From contig JAHRFV010000013.1 in the NCBI GenBank assembly GCA_019084435.1, forward strand, positions 1 to 28,115: a stretch of 28,115 nucleotides of DNA. The letters run 5' to 3'. Each line of letters opens with the position of its first letter. Position 1 is the first letter of the stretch. Under the pieces are notes generated by a model. That model saw nothing but the letters and a program-made list of their open reading frames with translations. It was not told the DNA's origin and made no database searches. Source of the DNA: Dethiosulfatibacter sp. (GTDB lineage Bacteria; Bacillota_A; Clostridia; Tissierellales; Dethiosulfatibacteraceae). Of this stretch, positions 7,657 to 16,468 are shown piece by piece. The translations under genes and the position numbers were made by a program.

Positions 7657-10600
7657 TTATTCCTCAACTATATCAGGTTCAAGACCTAAATACTCTCCGA
7701 TTATATCCCTGACCAGTGGTGCGGGAAATCTTCCCGAACCGCCCTGAAATATAACAACTGCAATAGCGATTTGCGGATCATCAGCTGGTGCGTAGGCTAT
7801 GTACCATGCAAAGTCGTCATATAATTCCCCTGTTTCAGGATTTGTACCCTCTCTTTGAGCTGTTCCGGTTTTTGATGCCACTCTTACCGGGAAATCATCG
7901 AACACTTTGCTGTCAGCAGATACCATTTCCATTCCCGTAGTCAATGTGTCCAAGTATGAGTAATCGCTGATTTTTATACGTTCTGAGGTTCTCAACGGTT
8001 CATATACAACAGATGCATTGTCGAATGTCTTGCCTTCCTTGATGACACTAACGTTCCTAAGATATCCCCCATTGGCTATGGTAGCTATGTAATTAGCCAT
8101 CTGCAATGGTGTATAAGCATTGCTACCTTGTCCTATACTAATATTAACATTGTCTCCATCATTCCACACAGCTTGATTTAGATAAGTGTATTTTATCATA
8201 TCAACTAAAGGAATGCCTCTAGAATCCACTTTGTCGGGTCTCAAACCCATATCAGTCAAATATTCATAAACCTCTCCCCTTGTCAAAGGATCGTCTCCTC
8301 TTACCCAACTGACTATCGTATTGATCATCTGTTCTTTCTCGTCTGAGTTATAGTTCTTGCCCACTGCATAGAATTTATCTAGATTCTGGTTTAAATACTC
8401 TCTCAGAAAAAACCTGATGGAACTTATTTTGGTTTCCGGACTTGGCACGCCACCGGAAAATTCATTAGGTATCTGAATCTCGATACCTGTTTTATCATCA
8501 AGTCCTAGCTGTTTTGCCATGGATAGCAGATCATCCAGTTCTACTCTGGTCGAGATTCTCTCGTTTGTTGCCCTGTTTTCACCCAATACTAAAGTATAGA
8601 AATAGAAATTACATGAGTCTCTGATGGCCTCATACATATTTTCATACCCATGAATTGACTTATACATATTCCATATCCAACAGCCAAAAGTCTGGTTGCC
8701 AATTTCCATATATCCTGCACAATAAATCCTTTCATAAGGAGAAACGCCTTTTTCCAAAGCTGCTAAAGCAGTAACCATTTTAAATGTAGAGCCTGGCTGT
8801 ATGGCTGTCAACATTGAAATATTATAAAGTGGTCTTGGTGCCATGGAATCCTTGGATTCGTTGGAGAGGGTAATCCAGTCTTCCTGAGATATCCCAGTTG
8901 CGAAAAGATTGGGATCATAAGATGGATCATTGACCATTGCAATCAACTCACCGGTTTTGACGTCTATGGCTACAACGGCACCCGAACGAGCATTTTTGTA
9001 AGTTCTGTCAAATTTGTAGTCTCCCCATTTACTCTCATAAACACCTCCAACTCTTATCTTTTCCATAGTATAGGATAAAAAAGCTTCCGTCTTTTTCTGA
9101 AGCTCAATATCGACTGTAAGGTATAGGTTGCTCCCCGGTATTGGTTCTGCTGTCTCCAATGAACTGATTCTATTCCCGTAAACATCCACTTTTAGTGTCT
9201 CTTTACCCTTGATTCCGCTAAGGAGCAGTTCAAAGCTCTCTTCCAATCCCGTCTTCCCTATCAAATCATCTTGTAGATACCCTTCTGTCTGAACGTATTT
9301 GGCTATCTCAAAATCCTGGGAAATTTTTCCCATGTATCCTATTATATGGGCTGCGGATTCATTTTGAGGATAATATCTAAGAGGTTGAACAACGACTTCA
9401 ACACCCTTTAACTTGTCTGAATTCTCAGCTAGTAAAGCTACTGTTTTCTCTGTTACACCATAGCACATGTCAATCGGATGATAAGCGAGGTAGCCTTGTT
9501 TGTCATATCTTTCTTTAATGACGAAAAACTTTCTTGCCAAATAATCATTGACATCATCTAGTTCAGCTCTATTCTTAAGGGTATCAAAAACGGCTTCTGC
9601 AGTCATGTCCGAGGTAGCGTTAGCACCTAGGTTAGCTTTCACCCAATTGTTTTTCCTGAGAACCGATGTATACTCCCAGGCTGATACGGATATCATTGGA
9701 TTAATGAATGACAATAAACGTGATTGAGCGTAAAACTTGACGTCATCTTGTTGGATAACATCAAAATCCACATTGCTTTTTATTGCCAAGTCCAATAGAA
9801 TATTATACGCGGATGTATCCTCAGAATAGCCGTGTTGGTTTATGAAAGCTATTTTATCTTCATCATTCGTAAAATTGAAATAGATGACATTTTGGACTTC
9901 ATCAAATCTATAATCGATAGGCAGATCCGGATAATCACTAATCAGCCTGTCGTAAAGAACTACGCCTGGCATGATTATGTTGTCACCATCATTAAACACA
10001 AGTCTATAGAAGCTATCTGAACAATAATGCCTTACCAGATTTAAAAAGTCCGACTTTGCATCTGACTCATAAGTGATAGTCTCCAGAATCGGCACCAGGT
10101 CTTTCTTAATCTGTTCGTAATCATTGTCATAAGTATATGAGTATGGTACAAATTGTACTCCTTCATCCAAATCATTCAATACCAGAATATCAAAAATATG
10201 CTTGCGTAGCTCTGAGTTTGCCAATAGTTTCTTAATAAGCTTGCTGTCATTGTATATAATCTGAGCCAAATATGTTTCTGGTACATCCTCACGTGAAATC
10301 TCATTGAATCTATATTGACCGTCTATATACGAAACATCTATACCTTCAACTTCATTTTGTAATATTAGTAGTATTCTTTCCTGTATATCAATCAAAGTGT
10401 CAATTTGGCTGTCAATTACAAAAATCTGTTCAACAAGCTGATTGTCTATCAACAAATCTTCAATCAACTCTTCAATATAGTAATACTCAGATTGATACAA
10501 TTCAGATTTAAAAGTGATTCTGTTTAAGATAATCGGAAATTCGTCTATGATTCTCTCATTATTCCTGTCAAGAATGTTTGCAAGCAAAAACACAGTGTCA

Positions 10601-10860
10601 TCAAAATCTTCGGAGTCAATGTCATCCTTTCTGATTTGCACTGTAAAACTTGGAATATTGCCAGCCAAAAGAACACCATTCCTGTCGTAAATGTTTCCTC
10701 TAGGAGCTTTAATTGGAATGTCCCTGATGGTTTTGATGTCCGCCTCTGTTCTATATTCATCGCCTTCAACAATTGTCATAACCGCTAGTCTGAACACTAG
10801 AATAGCGAACAATGCTATGACAATAAGAAAAAGAATATTGTATCTGTTTTTTAGACTCAA
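7657..10860 (-). CDS. mrdA: Penicillin-binding protein 2 (class B PBP, elongasome transpeptidase), extended
   Basis: Peptidoglycan transpeptidase of the rod-elongation complex. It has a short cytoplasmic start, one TM helix (about 8-30), and a dimerisation/pedestal region beginning with the conserved APRGNIYDRNG motif (52-62). The transpeptidase domain (about 580-1060) has the serine nucleophile motif STFK (691-694), SCN (749-751) and KTGT (997-1000). At 1067 residues it is far longer than the ~630 of enterobacterial PBP2. About 390 extra residues lie in the pedestal (about 90-485), and a further insertion of roughly 80 residues lies between the SxN and KTG motifs (about 808-890). Clostridial PBP2 proteins are known to be long. 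The start is TTG at 10858-10860, with a stop codon four codons upstream and a weak GTGGTGAT ribosome site. It follows mreD by 23 bases. Confidence 0.94.
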   Translation of the reverse strand: MSLKNRYNILFLIVIALFAILVFRLAVMTIVEGDEYRTEADIKTIRDIPIKAPRGNIYDRNGVLLAGNIPSFTVQIRKDDIDSEDFDDTVFLLANILDRNNERIIDEFPIILNRITFKSELYQSEYYYIEELIEDLLIDNQLVEQIFVIDSQIDTLIDIQERILLILQNEVEGIDVSYIDGQYRFNEISREDVPETYLAQIIYNDSKLIKKLLANSELRKHIFDILVLNDLDEGVQFVPYSYTYDNDYEQIKKDLVPILETITYESDAKSDFLNLVRHYCSDSFYRLVFNDGDNIIMPGVVLYDRLISDYPDLPIDYRFDEVQNVIYFNFTNDEDKIAFINQHGYSEDTSAYNILLDLAIKSNVDFDVIQQDDVKFYAQSRLLSFINPMISVSAWEYTSVLRKNNWVKANLGANATSDMTAEAVFDTLKNRAELDDVNDYLARKFFVIKERYDKQGYLAYHPIDMCYGVTEKTVALLAENSDKLKGVEVVVQPLRYYPQNESAAHIIGYMGKISQDFEIAKYVQTEGYLQDDLIGKTGLEESFELLLSGIKGKETLKVDVYGNRISSLETAEPIPGSNLYLTVDIELQKKTEAFLSYTMEKIRVGGVYESKWGDYKFDRTYKNARSGAVVAIDVKTGELIAMVNDPSYDPNLFATGISQEDWITLSNESKDSMAPRPLYNISMLTAIQPGSTFKMVTALAALEKGVSPYERIYCAGYMEIGNQTFGCWIWNMYKSIHGYENMYEAIRDSCNFYFYTLVLGENRATNERISTRVELDDLLSMAKQLGLDDKTGIEIQIPNEFSGGVPSPETKISSIRFFLREYLNQNLDKFYAVGKNYNSDEKEQMINTIVSWVRGDDPLTRGEVYEYLTDMGLRPDKVDSRGIPLVDMIKYTYLNQAVWNDGDNVNISIGQGSNAYTPLQMANYIATIANGGYLRNVSVIKEGKTFDNASVVYEPLRTSERIKISDYSYLDTLTTGMEMVSADSKVFDDFPVRVASKTGTAQREGTNPETGELYDDFAWYIAYAPADDPQIAIAVVIFQGGSGRFPAPLVRDIIGEYLGLEPDIVEE

Positions 10861-10883
10861 ATTTTCGATTTATATCACCACTT

Positions 10884-11375
10884 TTAATTGATTTTCAATT
10901 TCCTGAATATGCTTTTTTCAAGTCTGAATATCGGATATAGGATAATCAGATTGAGTCCAATTTCCACCAATATTGGCATAAAAGTTATCAATATGGCCTC
11001 TGAACCGATTTTTAAAAAATAATGGATAAAATAAAAAAATAGATGATAGAATAATGTCCCAAAAAGGACAAAATAGAGATTTGTAAAATAGTCGAACTTG
11101 TAAACATCTTCAGAAATCCTGCCTGTCAAATAACCTATGGAAAAAAACAATAGGGTATTTACTCCGAAAAAATGTGCATATAGAATGTCAGTCAGAAACC
11201 CTACCATGAAACCTAACCCAGCTCCTGTTATTTCATCTGTCTGTAAGGAGACGACCACCAAAACCACCAATACCAAGTTGACTGTCACACCAAAAATCTG
11301 TAAGAATTGAAGAACTGTCGATTGCATGATGAAACTGACGAGTACTAATGCGGCAAGGCCTAGCAACTTTTTCAT
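10884..11375 (-). CDS. mreD: Rod shape-determining protein MreD
   Basis: A 163-residue integral membrane protein with about five to six hydrophobic helices and the conserved GLGFMVGFLTDILYAHFFG segment typical of MreD. It belongs to the elongasome that positions cell-wall synthesis along the side wall. Its ATG overlaps the mreC stop codon (ATGA), implying translational coupling, and it has an AGGTGG ribosome site inside mreC. Order mreB-mreC-mreD-pbp2 is conserved across rod-shaped Firmicutes. Confidence 0.93.
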   Translation of the reverse strand: MKKLLGLAALVLVSFIMQSTVLQFLQIFGVTVNLVLVVLVVVSLQTDEITGAGLGFMVGFLTDILYAHFFGVNTLLFFSIGYLTGRISEDVYKFDYFTNLYFVLFGTLFYHLFFYFIHYFLKIGSEAILITFMPILVEIGLNLIILYPIFRLEKSIFRKLKIN

Positions 11376-12220
11376 CTTCTGTCCACCTTAATGACAAATA
11401 CTTCATAAAGCTTTTCAAAATCCACAACAGGGATTATTGTAATTTTTTCAGTCAATAAATCAGATGTTTTTTCGATTCTAGCTATTTTTCCTATATAAAT
11501 ATTGGGCAAATAAATCTCACCCAAGCCCGATGTCACTATTTCGTCATCCACTCTCAGATCCTCTGTTTGACTAAACATAAATGCTTCTATGACACCACTA
11601 ATCGATCCCTTTGCAACTCCACCTTCATTGGTTCTCAACACCTTGATGCTGACACTGCTCCCTATATCATCAATCGTGATAACTTTAGACCAATTATGTC
11701 CAACATCTACCACCTTGCCAATTAGCCCTACTCTGACCAGTTGATCTTCTGTTCTGACTGCCTTAATGACAATATCATCAATTTGGATTCCGTTGTTGGT
11801 TCCTTTATCGATTGTAAATCTTTCGAACCAATTTCCAATATCTCGGGATATAATTTGGCTCTTAACATAATCATATTCAATATTGCTTAGCATTTCATAT
11901 TCATTCTTTAAATCTTCAGAGTTGTTCACAATATATTTCAATTGAACGTTTTCTTCTTGAAGAATACTGATTCTCTCCTGCAGCTGTGAGTTTTCTTCAC
12001 GTATTTTGGAAATATTTAGCAGTAAATCAAAGGAGTTGGTGAATGTCTGGCTAATAGAGTAAATTACCTTTTGGACAGGAGAAAAAACGCTACCTACTAT
12101 GCCTGATATTTGAGATGGCTGGTTGCGTGTAGTGCTTAGTCCTATTGTAATAACCAGAACCAAAACGATAAGTACGAATATAAAATTGTTGATTTTTTTT
12201 GTTTTCTGCAAATCAATCAC
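11372..12220 (-). CDS. mreC: Rod shape-determining protein MreC
   Basis: A 282-residue elongasome scaffold. It has a TM helix at about 12-30, a coiled coil at about 68-105 (heptad-like region including REENSQLQERISILQEENVQ), and a C-terminal double beta-barrel domain with the typical QIDDIVI and SGLGEIYLPNIYIGKI segments. MreC links PBP2 to MreB and MreD on the outer face of the membrane. The annotated start is GTG (12218-12220) with no clear ribosome site. A TTG three codons later has GGTGA at better spacing, so the first three residues are uncertain. It lies 8 bases after mreB. Confidence 0.93.
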   Translation of the reverse strand: MIDLQKTKKINNFIFVLIVLVLVITIGLSTTRNQPSQISGIVGSVFSPVQKVIYSISQTFTNSFDLLLNISKIREENSQLQERISILQEENVQLKYIVNNSEDLKNEYEMLSNIEYDYVKSQIISRDIGNWFERFTIDKGTNNGIQIDDIVIKAVRTEDQLVRVGLIGKVVDVGHNWSKVITIDDIGSSVSIKVLRTNEGGVAKGSISGVIEAFMFSQTEDLRVDDEIVTSGLGEIYLPNIYIGKIARIEKTSDLLTEKITIIPVVDFEKLYEVFVIKVDRR

Positions 12221-12228
12221 CGTTCAAT

Positions 12229-13248
12229 CTAAAACATATTATTGTACTTATGTATATTACCGCAAACTATGCCTGTACCCTTAACAACACAGTCGAGAGG
12301 GTCTGCTGAAATTCTCACAGGAACCCCGGTTTCTTTGCTTATTAGCTTATCGAGTCTTTTAAGTAAAGCACCCCCACCAGTCAAAGTCAAGCCTCTTACT
12401 AGAATATCAGCTGCCAGCTCTGGCGGTGTGATCTCCAAAACTCTTCTGATAGAGCCAATAATGGCGGCAATTGGTTCGCTCATAGCTTCTCTTACTTCAA
12501 AGTCTTTAATATTAATTTTTTTGGGGAGACCTGTCACAAGATCCCTGCCTGTCACATCCATCGAGGCTGGCTCTTCATCTTGTTCCCCGTGCATCGCATC
12601 ACCGATAGATATTTTTATCTTTTCTGCTGTTTTAATGCCAATCATCATATTGTAGTGATGTCTTAAATAGTATTGTATTGCTTCATCCATCTTATCACCA
12701 GCAATTTTCAATGATTCGCTGGTGACAATCCCTCCGAGAGAAATGACTGCTGTGTCAGTTGTACCTCCACCTACATCCACCACCATATTCCCAACGGGTT
12801 CATAGATATCTATACCTTCGCCTATTGCAGCTGCCACTGGTTCTTCTATCAAAATTGCTCTCCTAGCTCCCGCAGAAACGGCAGCCTCTTCAACTGCTCT
12901 TTTTTCAACAGAGGTTACTTTTGAAGGAATCCCGATAACAATGATAGGTTTGACAATTTGAAAGGTCTTAAGGGCTTTTTTTATGAAATATTTTAGCATT
13001 ATTCTCGTAATTTCAAAATCTGCTATCACACCATCTTTCAAAGGTCTGATAGTCACTATGTCAATTGGAGTTTTTTCAATCATATCCTTCGCATCCAAAC
13101 CAATGGCTATTACTTCATCTGTTCCCCGTTTTAACGCTACCACTGATGGCTCATTGATGAGTATACCCTTACCTTTCATGAAAACAAGCGTGTTTGCTGT
13201 TCCAAGATCAATACCTATTTTCTTAGAGACTCCATCGAAAAAAGACAT
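12229..13248 (-). CDS. mreB: Rod shape-determining protein MreB (actin homologue)
   Basis: A 339-residue actin-fold ATPase forming membrane-associated filaments that guide the elongation machinery. It has the N-terminal phosphate-1 loop GIDLGTANT, the hinge VVDVGGGTTDTAV with phosphate-2 loop, the conserved LIEEPVAAAIGEG, and adenosine-site LTGGGALL. The length is normal. ATG 13246-13248 has CAGGAGGAAAG upstream. It lies 12 bases after radC and is the first of the mre genes proper. Confidence 0.97.
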   Translation of the reverse strand: MSFFDGVSKKIGIDLGTANTLVFMKGKGILINEPSVVALKRGTDEVIAIGLDAKDMIEKTPIDIVTIRPLKDGVIADFEITRIMLKYFIKKALKTFQIVKPIIVIGIPSKVTSVEKRAVEEAAVSAGARRAILIEEPVAAAIGEGIDIYEPVGNMVVDVGGGTTDTAVISLGGIVTSESLKIAGDKMDEAIQYYLRHHYNMMIGIKTAEKIKISIGDAMHGEQDEEPASMDVTGRDLVTGLPKKINIKDFEVREAMSEPIAAIIGSIRRVLEITPPELAADILVRGLTLTGGGALLKRLDKLISKETGVPVRISADPLDCVVKGTGIVCGNIHKYNNMF

Positions 13249-13260
13249 TCTTTCCTCCTG

Positions 13261-13953
13261 TTAAATAATATTTTCTTCTTTAAAGCTGAGATAAACCCCG
13301 TCTCCAATTATTATATGGTCCAATACTTTAATTCCCATTAATTCTCCAGCTTCTATCAATCTTTTGGTTATACTAATATCCTCTCGGCTGGGTTGAGTTT
13401 CACCGCTAGGATGATTATGAACCAGAAGGATGGAGGCAGCGGATTTTTTCACAGCTTCGTGAAACACTTCTCTTGGATGAACTATTGATGAATTCAAGCT
13501 TCCAATCGATATGGTACAGACATCTAATATCTTGTTTTTTGTATCTAAAATGATGATTTTAAAATGCTCTTTTTTCAGGTAGCGCATATCTTCCATGAGA
13601 TAATTGGCAATATCCTGGGGAGATGTCACTTTGAATCTATCATCAAAATCAATTCTGGAAACTCTTTTCCCAAGCTCAACAGCAGCCATTAATTGTGCAG
13701 CTTTTGCATGGCTGATGCCATGGAATCCCAACAACAGTTCAGGATCAGGATTGGCAATGTTTTTCAGTCCTCTTTCTTCGTGGTTCAGAATCTTTTGGGA
13801 AAGAGTTATCGCTGTGTCTTTGTTGCTTCCGACTCTAAGAACAATCGCCATCAGTTCGGAATTAGTTAACGCCTGAGGACCATACTTAATCAACTTCTCT
13901 CTAGGTCTTTCTTGTACAGGTATTTGTTTAATTGTGTAGTTAACATCTGTCAC
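13261..13953 (-). CDS. radC: RadC family JAB/MPN-domain protein
   Basis: A 230-residue protein with an N-terminal helix-hairpin-helix part (ERPREKLIKYGPQALTNSEL and FHGISHAKAAQLMA) and a C-terminal JAB/MPN metalloprotease-like domain. The zinc motif is complete: an upstream glutamate in HPREVFHEAV, HNHPSG, then a downstream aspartate (PSREDISIT). The family name comes from a mis-assigned DNA-repair mutant; its true function is unsettled. The start is GTG (13951-13953) with GGAGGTAATAC directly upstream. Position between maf and mreB is conserved in Firmicutes. Confidence 0.94.
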   Translation of the reverse strand: MTDVNYTIKQIPVQERPREKLIKYGPQALTNSELMAIVLRVGSNKDTAITLSQKILNHEERGLKNIANPDPELLLGFHGISHAKAAQLMAAVELGKRVSRIDFDDRFKVTSPQDIANYLMEDMRYLKKEHFKIIILDTKNKILDVCTISIGSLNSSIVHPREVFHEAVKKSAASILLVHNHPSGETQPSREDISITKRLIEAGELMGIKVLDHIIIGDGVYLSFKEENII

Positions 13954-13965
13954 GTATTACCTCCG

Positions 13966-14553
13966 TCAATTTAGTAAGTTAAACCTATATAGTTCCCATA
14001 AGTGTTTGTTGATTCTACTGATGGGTAAACCCATTACATTGGGGTACGATCCACTAATGCTATTCACCAGCAACTCACCATAGCCCTGAATCCCATAGGC
14101 TCCAGCTTTATCTGTGTATTCATTGGTATTAAGATAATTTTCTATCATTTCATCACTGAATTTTTCAAAAATAACATCCGTTTCTTCGAAATCTATTAGG
14201 TTTTTGTTAATGTTACTATGCATTATAGCAAAGCCAGTAAAGACCTTATGGGTCTTTCCACTTAGACTTTTCAAAATACTAAATGCGTCATTTCTGTCTT
14301 GAGGTTTTCCGATTATTCGATCACAGTAAACAACTGTATCCGCAGCCAAAATAATCGTGTCTTCATAATGACCGTTCTGGATGATGCTTAAAGCCTTTTT
14401 AAGTGCTATAGCCATTACTAATTCTTCAGGTTTAAATCTACCAGAGACACTTTCATCCACAAAAGGTGCTTCTGTTATTAAATCATCACGATATTTCTTT
14501 AGAATTTCAATCCTTCGAGGTGATTTTGAAGCTAATAATAATTTATCCATCAT
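13966..14553 (-). CDS. maf: Maf nucleoside triphosphate pyrophosphatase
   Basis: A 195-residue Maf/YhdE-type enzyme that hydrolyses non-canonical or dTTP/UTP-type nucleotides to the monophosphate plus pyrophosphate; it was first linked to septum inhibition in Bacillus. The N-terminal LLASKSPRR motif, the catalytic LAADTVV block and the later TDKAGAYGIQGYG segment are all present. There are two consecutive ATGs (14551-14553 and 14548-14550), either of which could start. It sits in the canonical maf-radC-mre order, 12 bases before radC. Confidence 0.95.
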   Translation of the reverse strand: MMDKLLLASKSPRRIEILKKYRDDLITEAPFVDESVSGRFKPEELVMAIALKKALSIIQNGHYEDTIILAADTVVYCDRIIGKPQDRNDAFSILKSLSGKTHKVFTGFAIMHSNINKNLIDFEETDVIFEKFSDEMIENYLNTNEYTDKAGAYGIQGYGELLVNSISGSYPNVMGLPISRINKHLWELYRFNLLN

Positions 14554-14557
14554 CTAC

Positions 14558-14803
14558 TCACATCTTTCTAAAAATTAAAACTACAATGATAATGCCTATT
14601 ATTCCAGCAAGGTTCAGACTGACATTAAATCCAAAGGTCACCGTTAAGAAGCTGAGATCCAGTGTCGCAGGCGTCAGACCGATGGATTCGGAGAGACTCA
14701 AAAAAGGTATGAATCGTGATAATACATTGCCAATAATGTTTCCCATAATTGATCCTGCAGCAATAATAAAAACCCATTTAATCATATTAGTATTTTTACT
14801 CAT
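14558..14803 (-). CDS. DUF4321 small membrane protein
   Basis: An 81-residue protein with two strongly hydrophobic segments (about 9-30 and 50-78) and the segment SRFIPFLSLSESIGLTPATLDL typical of DUF4321 proteins, which are commonly encoded next to maf in clostridia. Function unknown. The ATG (14801-14803) has a GGAG ribosome site in the end of the preceding gene. It is spaced one base after that gene's stop and 4 bases from maf, so it is clearly in the operon. Confidence 0.82.
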   Translation of the reverse strand: MSKNTNMIKWVFIIAAGSIMGNIIGNVLSRFIPFLSLSESIGLTPATLDLSFLTVTFGFNVSLNLAGIIGIIIVVLIFRKM

Positions 14804-14804
14804 G

Positions 14805-15323
14805 TCAACTCCATCTCATTAATTGAAACTGTTTTTGAAGGTTTTTGACGATAAAAATAGTTGCATAACCAACAAAACAACCTGTAAAAAGGCTCACTAA
14901 ATACATGATTGGCAGATAGCTAAGTATTCTAATATTTTGAACAACCATGGCAGCGGTAAATACTTGTGCAGTGTTGTGGGCCATGGCACCAAAAAGACTG
15001 ATTCCTATCAAGCTAAAGATGCCACTAAAGTATCTGTGAGCAATAGCCATAATTATTGTACTTAACACCGCTCCTGAAAACGAATACAGAAACCCTGCCA
15101 CATTTCCTGCTACTAGAAGAAACAGAATGGTTCTCAATATGGCAACGGTCATTCCGCTTTTAAACCCAAATAGCACAATCACTGTCAATGTTATCATATT
15201 TGGCAATCCAAGCTTAGCTCCTGGCGCTACAAAAGGAAATGGTATCATGCTTTCAATCAGACTTAAAATCAAAGCGCCGGAGGTGAGGAGTGCCAAAAAA
15301 ATATATTTTCTATTCTTATTCAT
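14805..15323 (-). CDS. Gx transporter family / Hpre_diP_synt_I membrane protein
   Basis: A 172-residue polytopic membrane protein with about five TM helices. The conserved motifs FPFVAPGAKLGLPNMITL and SFSGAVLSTIIM identify the family once labelled heptaprenyl diphosphate synthase component I and now called Gx transporter, related to ECF-type substrate-binding subunits. The substrate is unknown. In many clostridia it follows a NusG-II-domain protein, as here (11-base gap), often next to rnf genes. The ATG has an AGGAGAATGG ribosome site. Confidence 0.85.
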   Translation of the reverse strand: MNKNRKYIFLALLTSGALILSLIESMIPFPFVAPGAKLGLPNMITLTVIVLFGFKSGMTVAILRTILFLLVAGNVAGFLYSFSGAVLSTIIMAIAHRYFSGIFSLIGISLFGAMAHNTAQVFTAAMVVQNIRILSYLPIMYLVSLFTGCFVGYATIFIVKNLQKQFQLMRWS

Positions 15324-15334
15324 CCATTCTCCTG

Positions 15335-15706
15335 TTAATGCGTAATTGTGTCAATCGATCCACTTTCACCTGTTACAATAATGATTAATCTATTAGGAAG
15401 ACATACTATTATTTCACCAGGTTCGCTGATTTGTGGCATTTGTACACATATCTGATCTGGACAATCACTTTCCTGCATATAAACGTGATCATTATCCACA
15501 TGGATGACATTTTTGCCATATGCGCTTTCCACCGTGATTTCCTCGTCCACACCATATCCTAATGTATACTTTTTATAAAGCTCGTTATTGATAATGATCT
15601 CAGCATATAAATTATTATAATTCAAGGCAGCACTGTTCACTGCTATAATCCCTAAAATACTTGCTATAAGAACAATAAATATTAAAATTTTATCATATTT
15701 TGTCAT
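15335..15706 (-). CDS. NusG domain II-containing extracytoplasmic protein
   Basis: A 123-residue protein with an N-terminal TM anchor (about 8-28) and a single NusG_II-type beta domain outside the membrane. Its signatures are DCPDQICV and EPGEIIVCLPNRLIIIV, with two conserved cysteines around the family loop. Function is not established; the family is often found beside rnf, ApbE and Gx transporter genes in anaerobes. It is the first gene of the long leftward cell-shape operon. The ATG (15704-15706) has an AAGGTGATTAG ribosome site. Confidence 0.85.
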   Translation of the reverse strand: MTKYDKILIFIVLIASILGIIAVNSAALNYNNLYAEIIINNELYKKYTLGYGVDEEITVESAYGKNVIHVDNDHVYMQESDCPDQICVQMPQISEPGEIIVCLPNRLIIIVTGESGSIDTITH

Positions 15707-15722
15707 CTAATCACCTTGAAAT

Positions 15723-15751
15723 AGTTTATCATTAAAATATATCATTTACAA
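15723..15751 (-). promoter_or_regulatory. Promoter of the NusG-II/maf/mre operon
   Basis: On the minus strand TTGTAA (15746-15751), 17 bases, then TAAACT (15723-15728) preceded by TGA (extended -10 feature). It lies 16 bases upstream of the NusG-II start. It is back-to-back with the tetR promoter, with 17 bases between the two -35 boxes. Confidence 0.55.
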
Positions 15752-15768
15752 GAATAAGAATCTTAGAA

Positions 15769-15796
15769 TTGACTATTATTCATTTTGTAGTAAAAT
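15769..15796 (+). promoter_or_regulatory. Promoter of the tetR-radical SAM pair
   Basis: TTGACT (15769-15774), 16 bases, then TAAAAT (15791-15796). Transcription should start near 15803, inside the palindrome described next, leaving a leader of about 58 bases before the tetR ATG. Confidence 0.6.
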
Positions 15797-15801
15797 ATAA
15801 G

Positions 15802-15833
15802 TGACACCACTGTCTTTAAAAACACTGATGTCA
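15802..15833. promoter_or_regulatory. Candidate TetR operator (inverted repeat)
   Basis: TGACACCACTGT (15802-15813), an 8-base spacer, then ACACTGATGTCA (15822-15833). The arms match at 10 of 12 positions. It overlaps the predicted transcription start directly upstream of a TetR-family gene, the usual place for an autorepression operator. Confidence 0.5.
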
Positions 15834-15861
15834 ATAAATATCTGCGCAGGGAAGTGATTAT

Positions 15862-16455
15862 ATGCCTAAAATTGTCGATTATGAAGAAAGAAAATTCCAT
15901 ATTGCTGGTCAAGCCATGACGGTGTTTAGTGAAAAGGGTTACTTTAATACAAGTCTGGAGGATTTATCTGTTAGTTGCAACATGGGTAGAACCACACTAT
16001 ATAAATATTTCAGAAATAAAGACGAGATATATTTTTATATTTTAGAGCTTGGAATGACTTTTTATAGAATCAAATATGACGAAACCAATAAAGACAATTC
16101 CATGACTTACATTGAAAAGATAGCTTCTCAATTAGAATTTCTGATTATGAGCCTCAATGGTCAATCTGTCTCCAAGGCTTTTCTGGATTTTTGGCTGATG
16201 GTTAGACACAATCATTCAGAAATCGAGGATAAGATGGTAAAGCGATATAACGAAATTATCGACGGCATCTCATATTGGCTTCAAAAAGGAGTGGATTGCG
16301 GTCAAATAACTCCCATCGATACAAACTCAACAGCCGTTATAATCTTAGGAATGGTTGAAGCCATATCTTTACAGGAATTATCAAAAAAGAGTTTGGATCC
16401 AAAGTCAGCTTATGATTCTGTTGTCACATTGATAAATGGTCTAAGAGTGTGTTAG
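15862..16455 (+). CDS. TetR/AcrR-family transcriptional regulator
   Basis: A 197-residue regulator. The N-terminal helix-turn-helix (about 8-55) has the standard pattern AMTVFSEKGYFNTSLEDLSV followed by GRTTLYKYFRNKDEIY. The C-terminal part is a variable ligand-binding/dimerisation domain. ATG 15862 has GGGAAGTG upstream. The stop codon TAG overlaps the AGGAGG ribosome site of the following radical SAM gene, so the two are co-transcribed and probably coupled. It likely represses its own operon through the palindrome at 15802-15833. The inducer is unknown, presumably related to the substrate or product of the radical SAM enzyme. Confidence 0.93.
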   Translation: MPKIVDYEERKFHIAGQAMTVFSEKGYFNTSLEDLSVSCNMGRTTLYKYFRNKDEIYFYILELGMTFYRIKYDETNKDNSMTYIEKIASQLEFLIMSLNGQSVSKAFLDFWLMVRHNHSEIEDKMVKRYNEIIDGISYWLQKGVDCGQITPIDTNSTAVIILGMVEAISLQELSKKSLDPKSAYDSVVTLINGLRVC

Positions 16456-16468
16456 GAGGTTGGATTTA

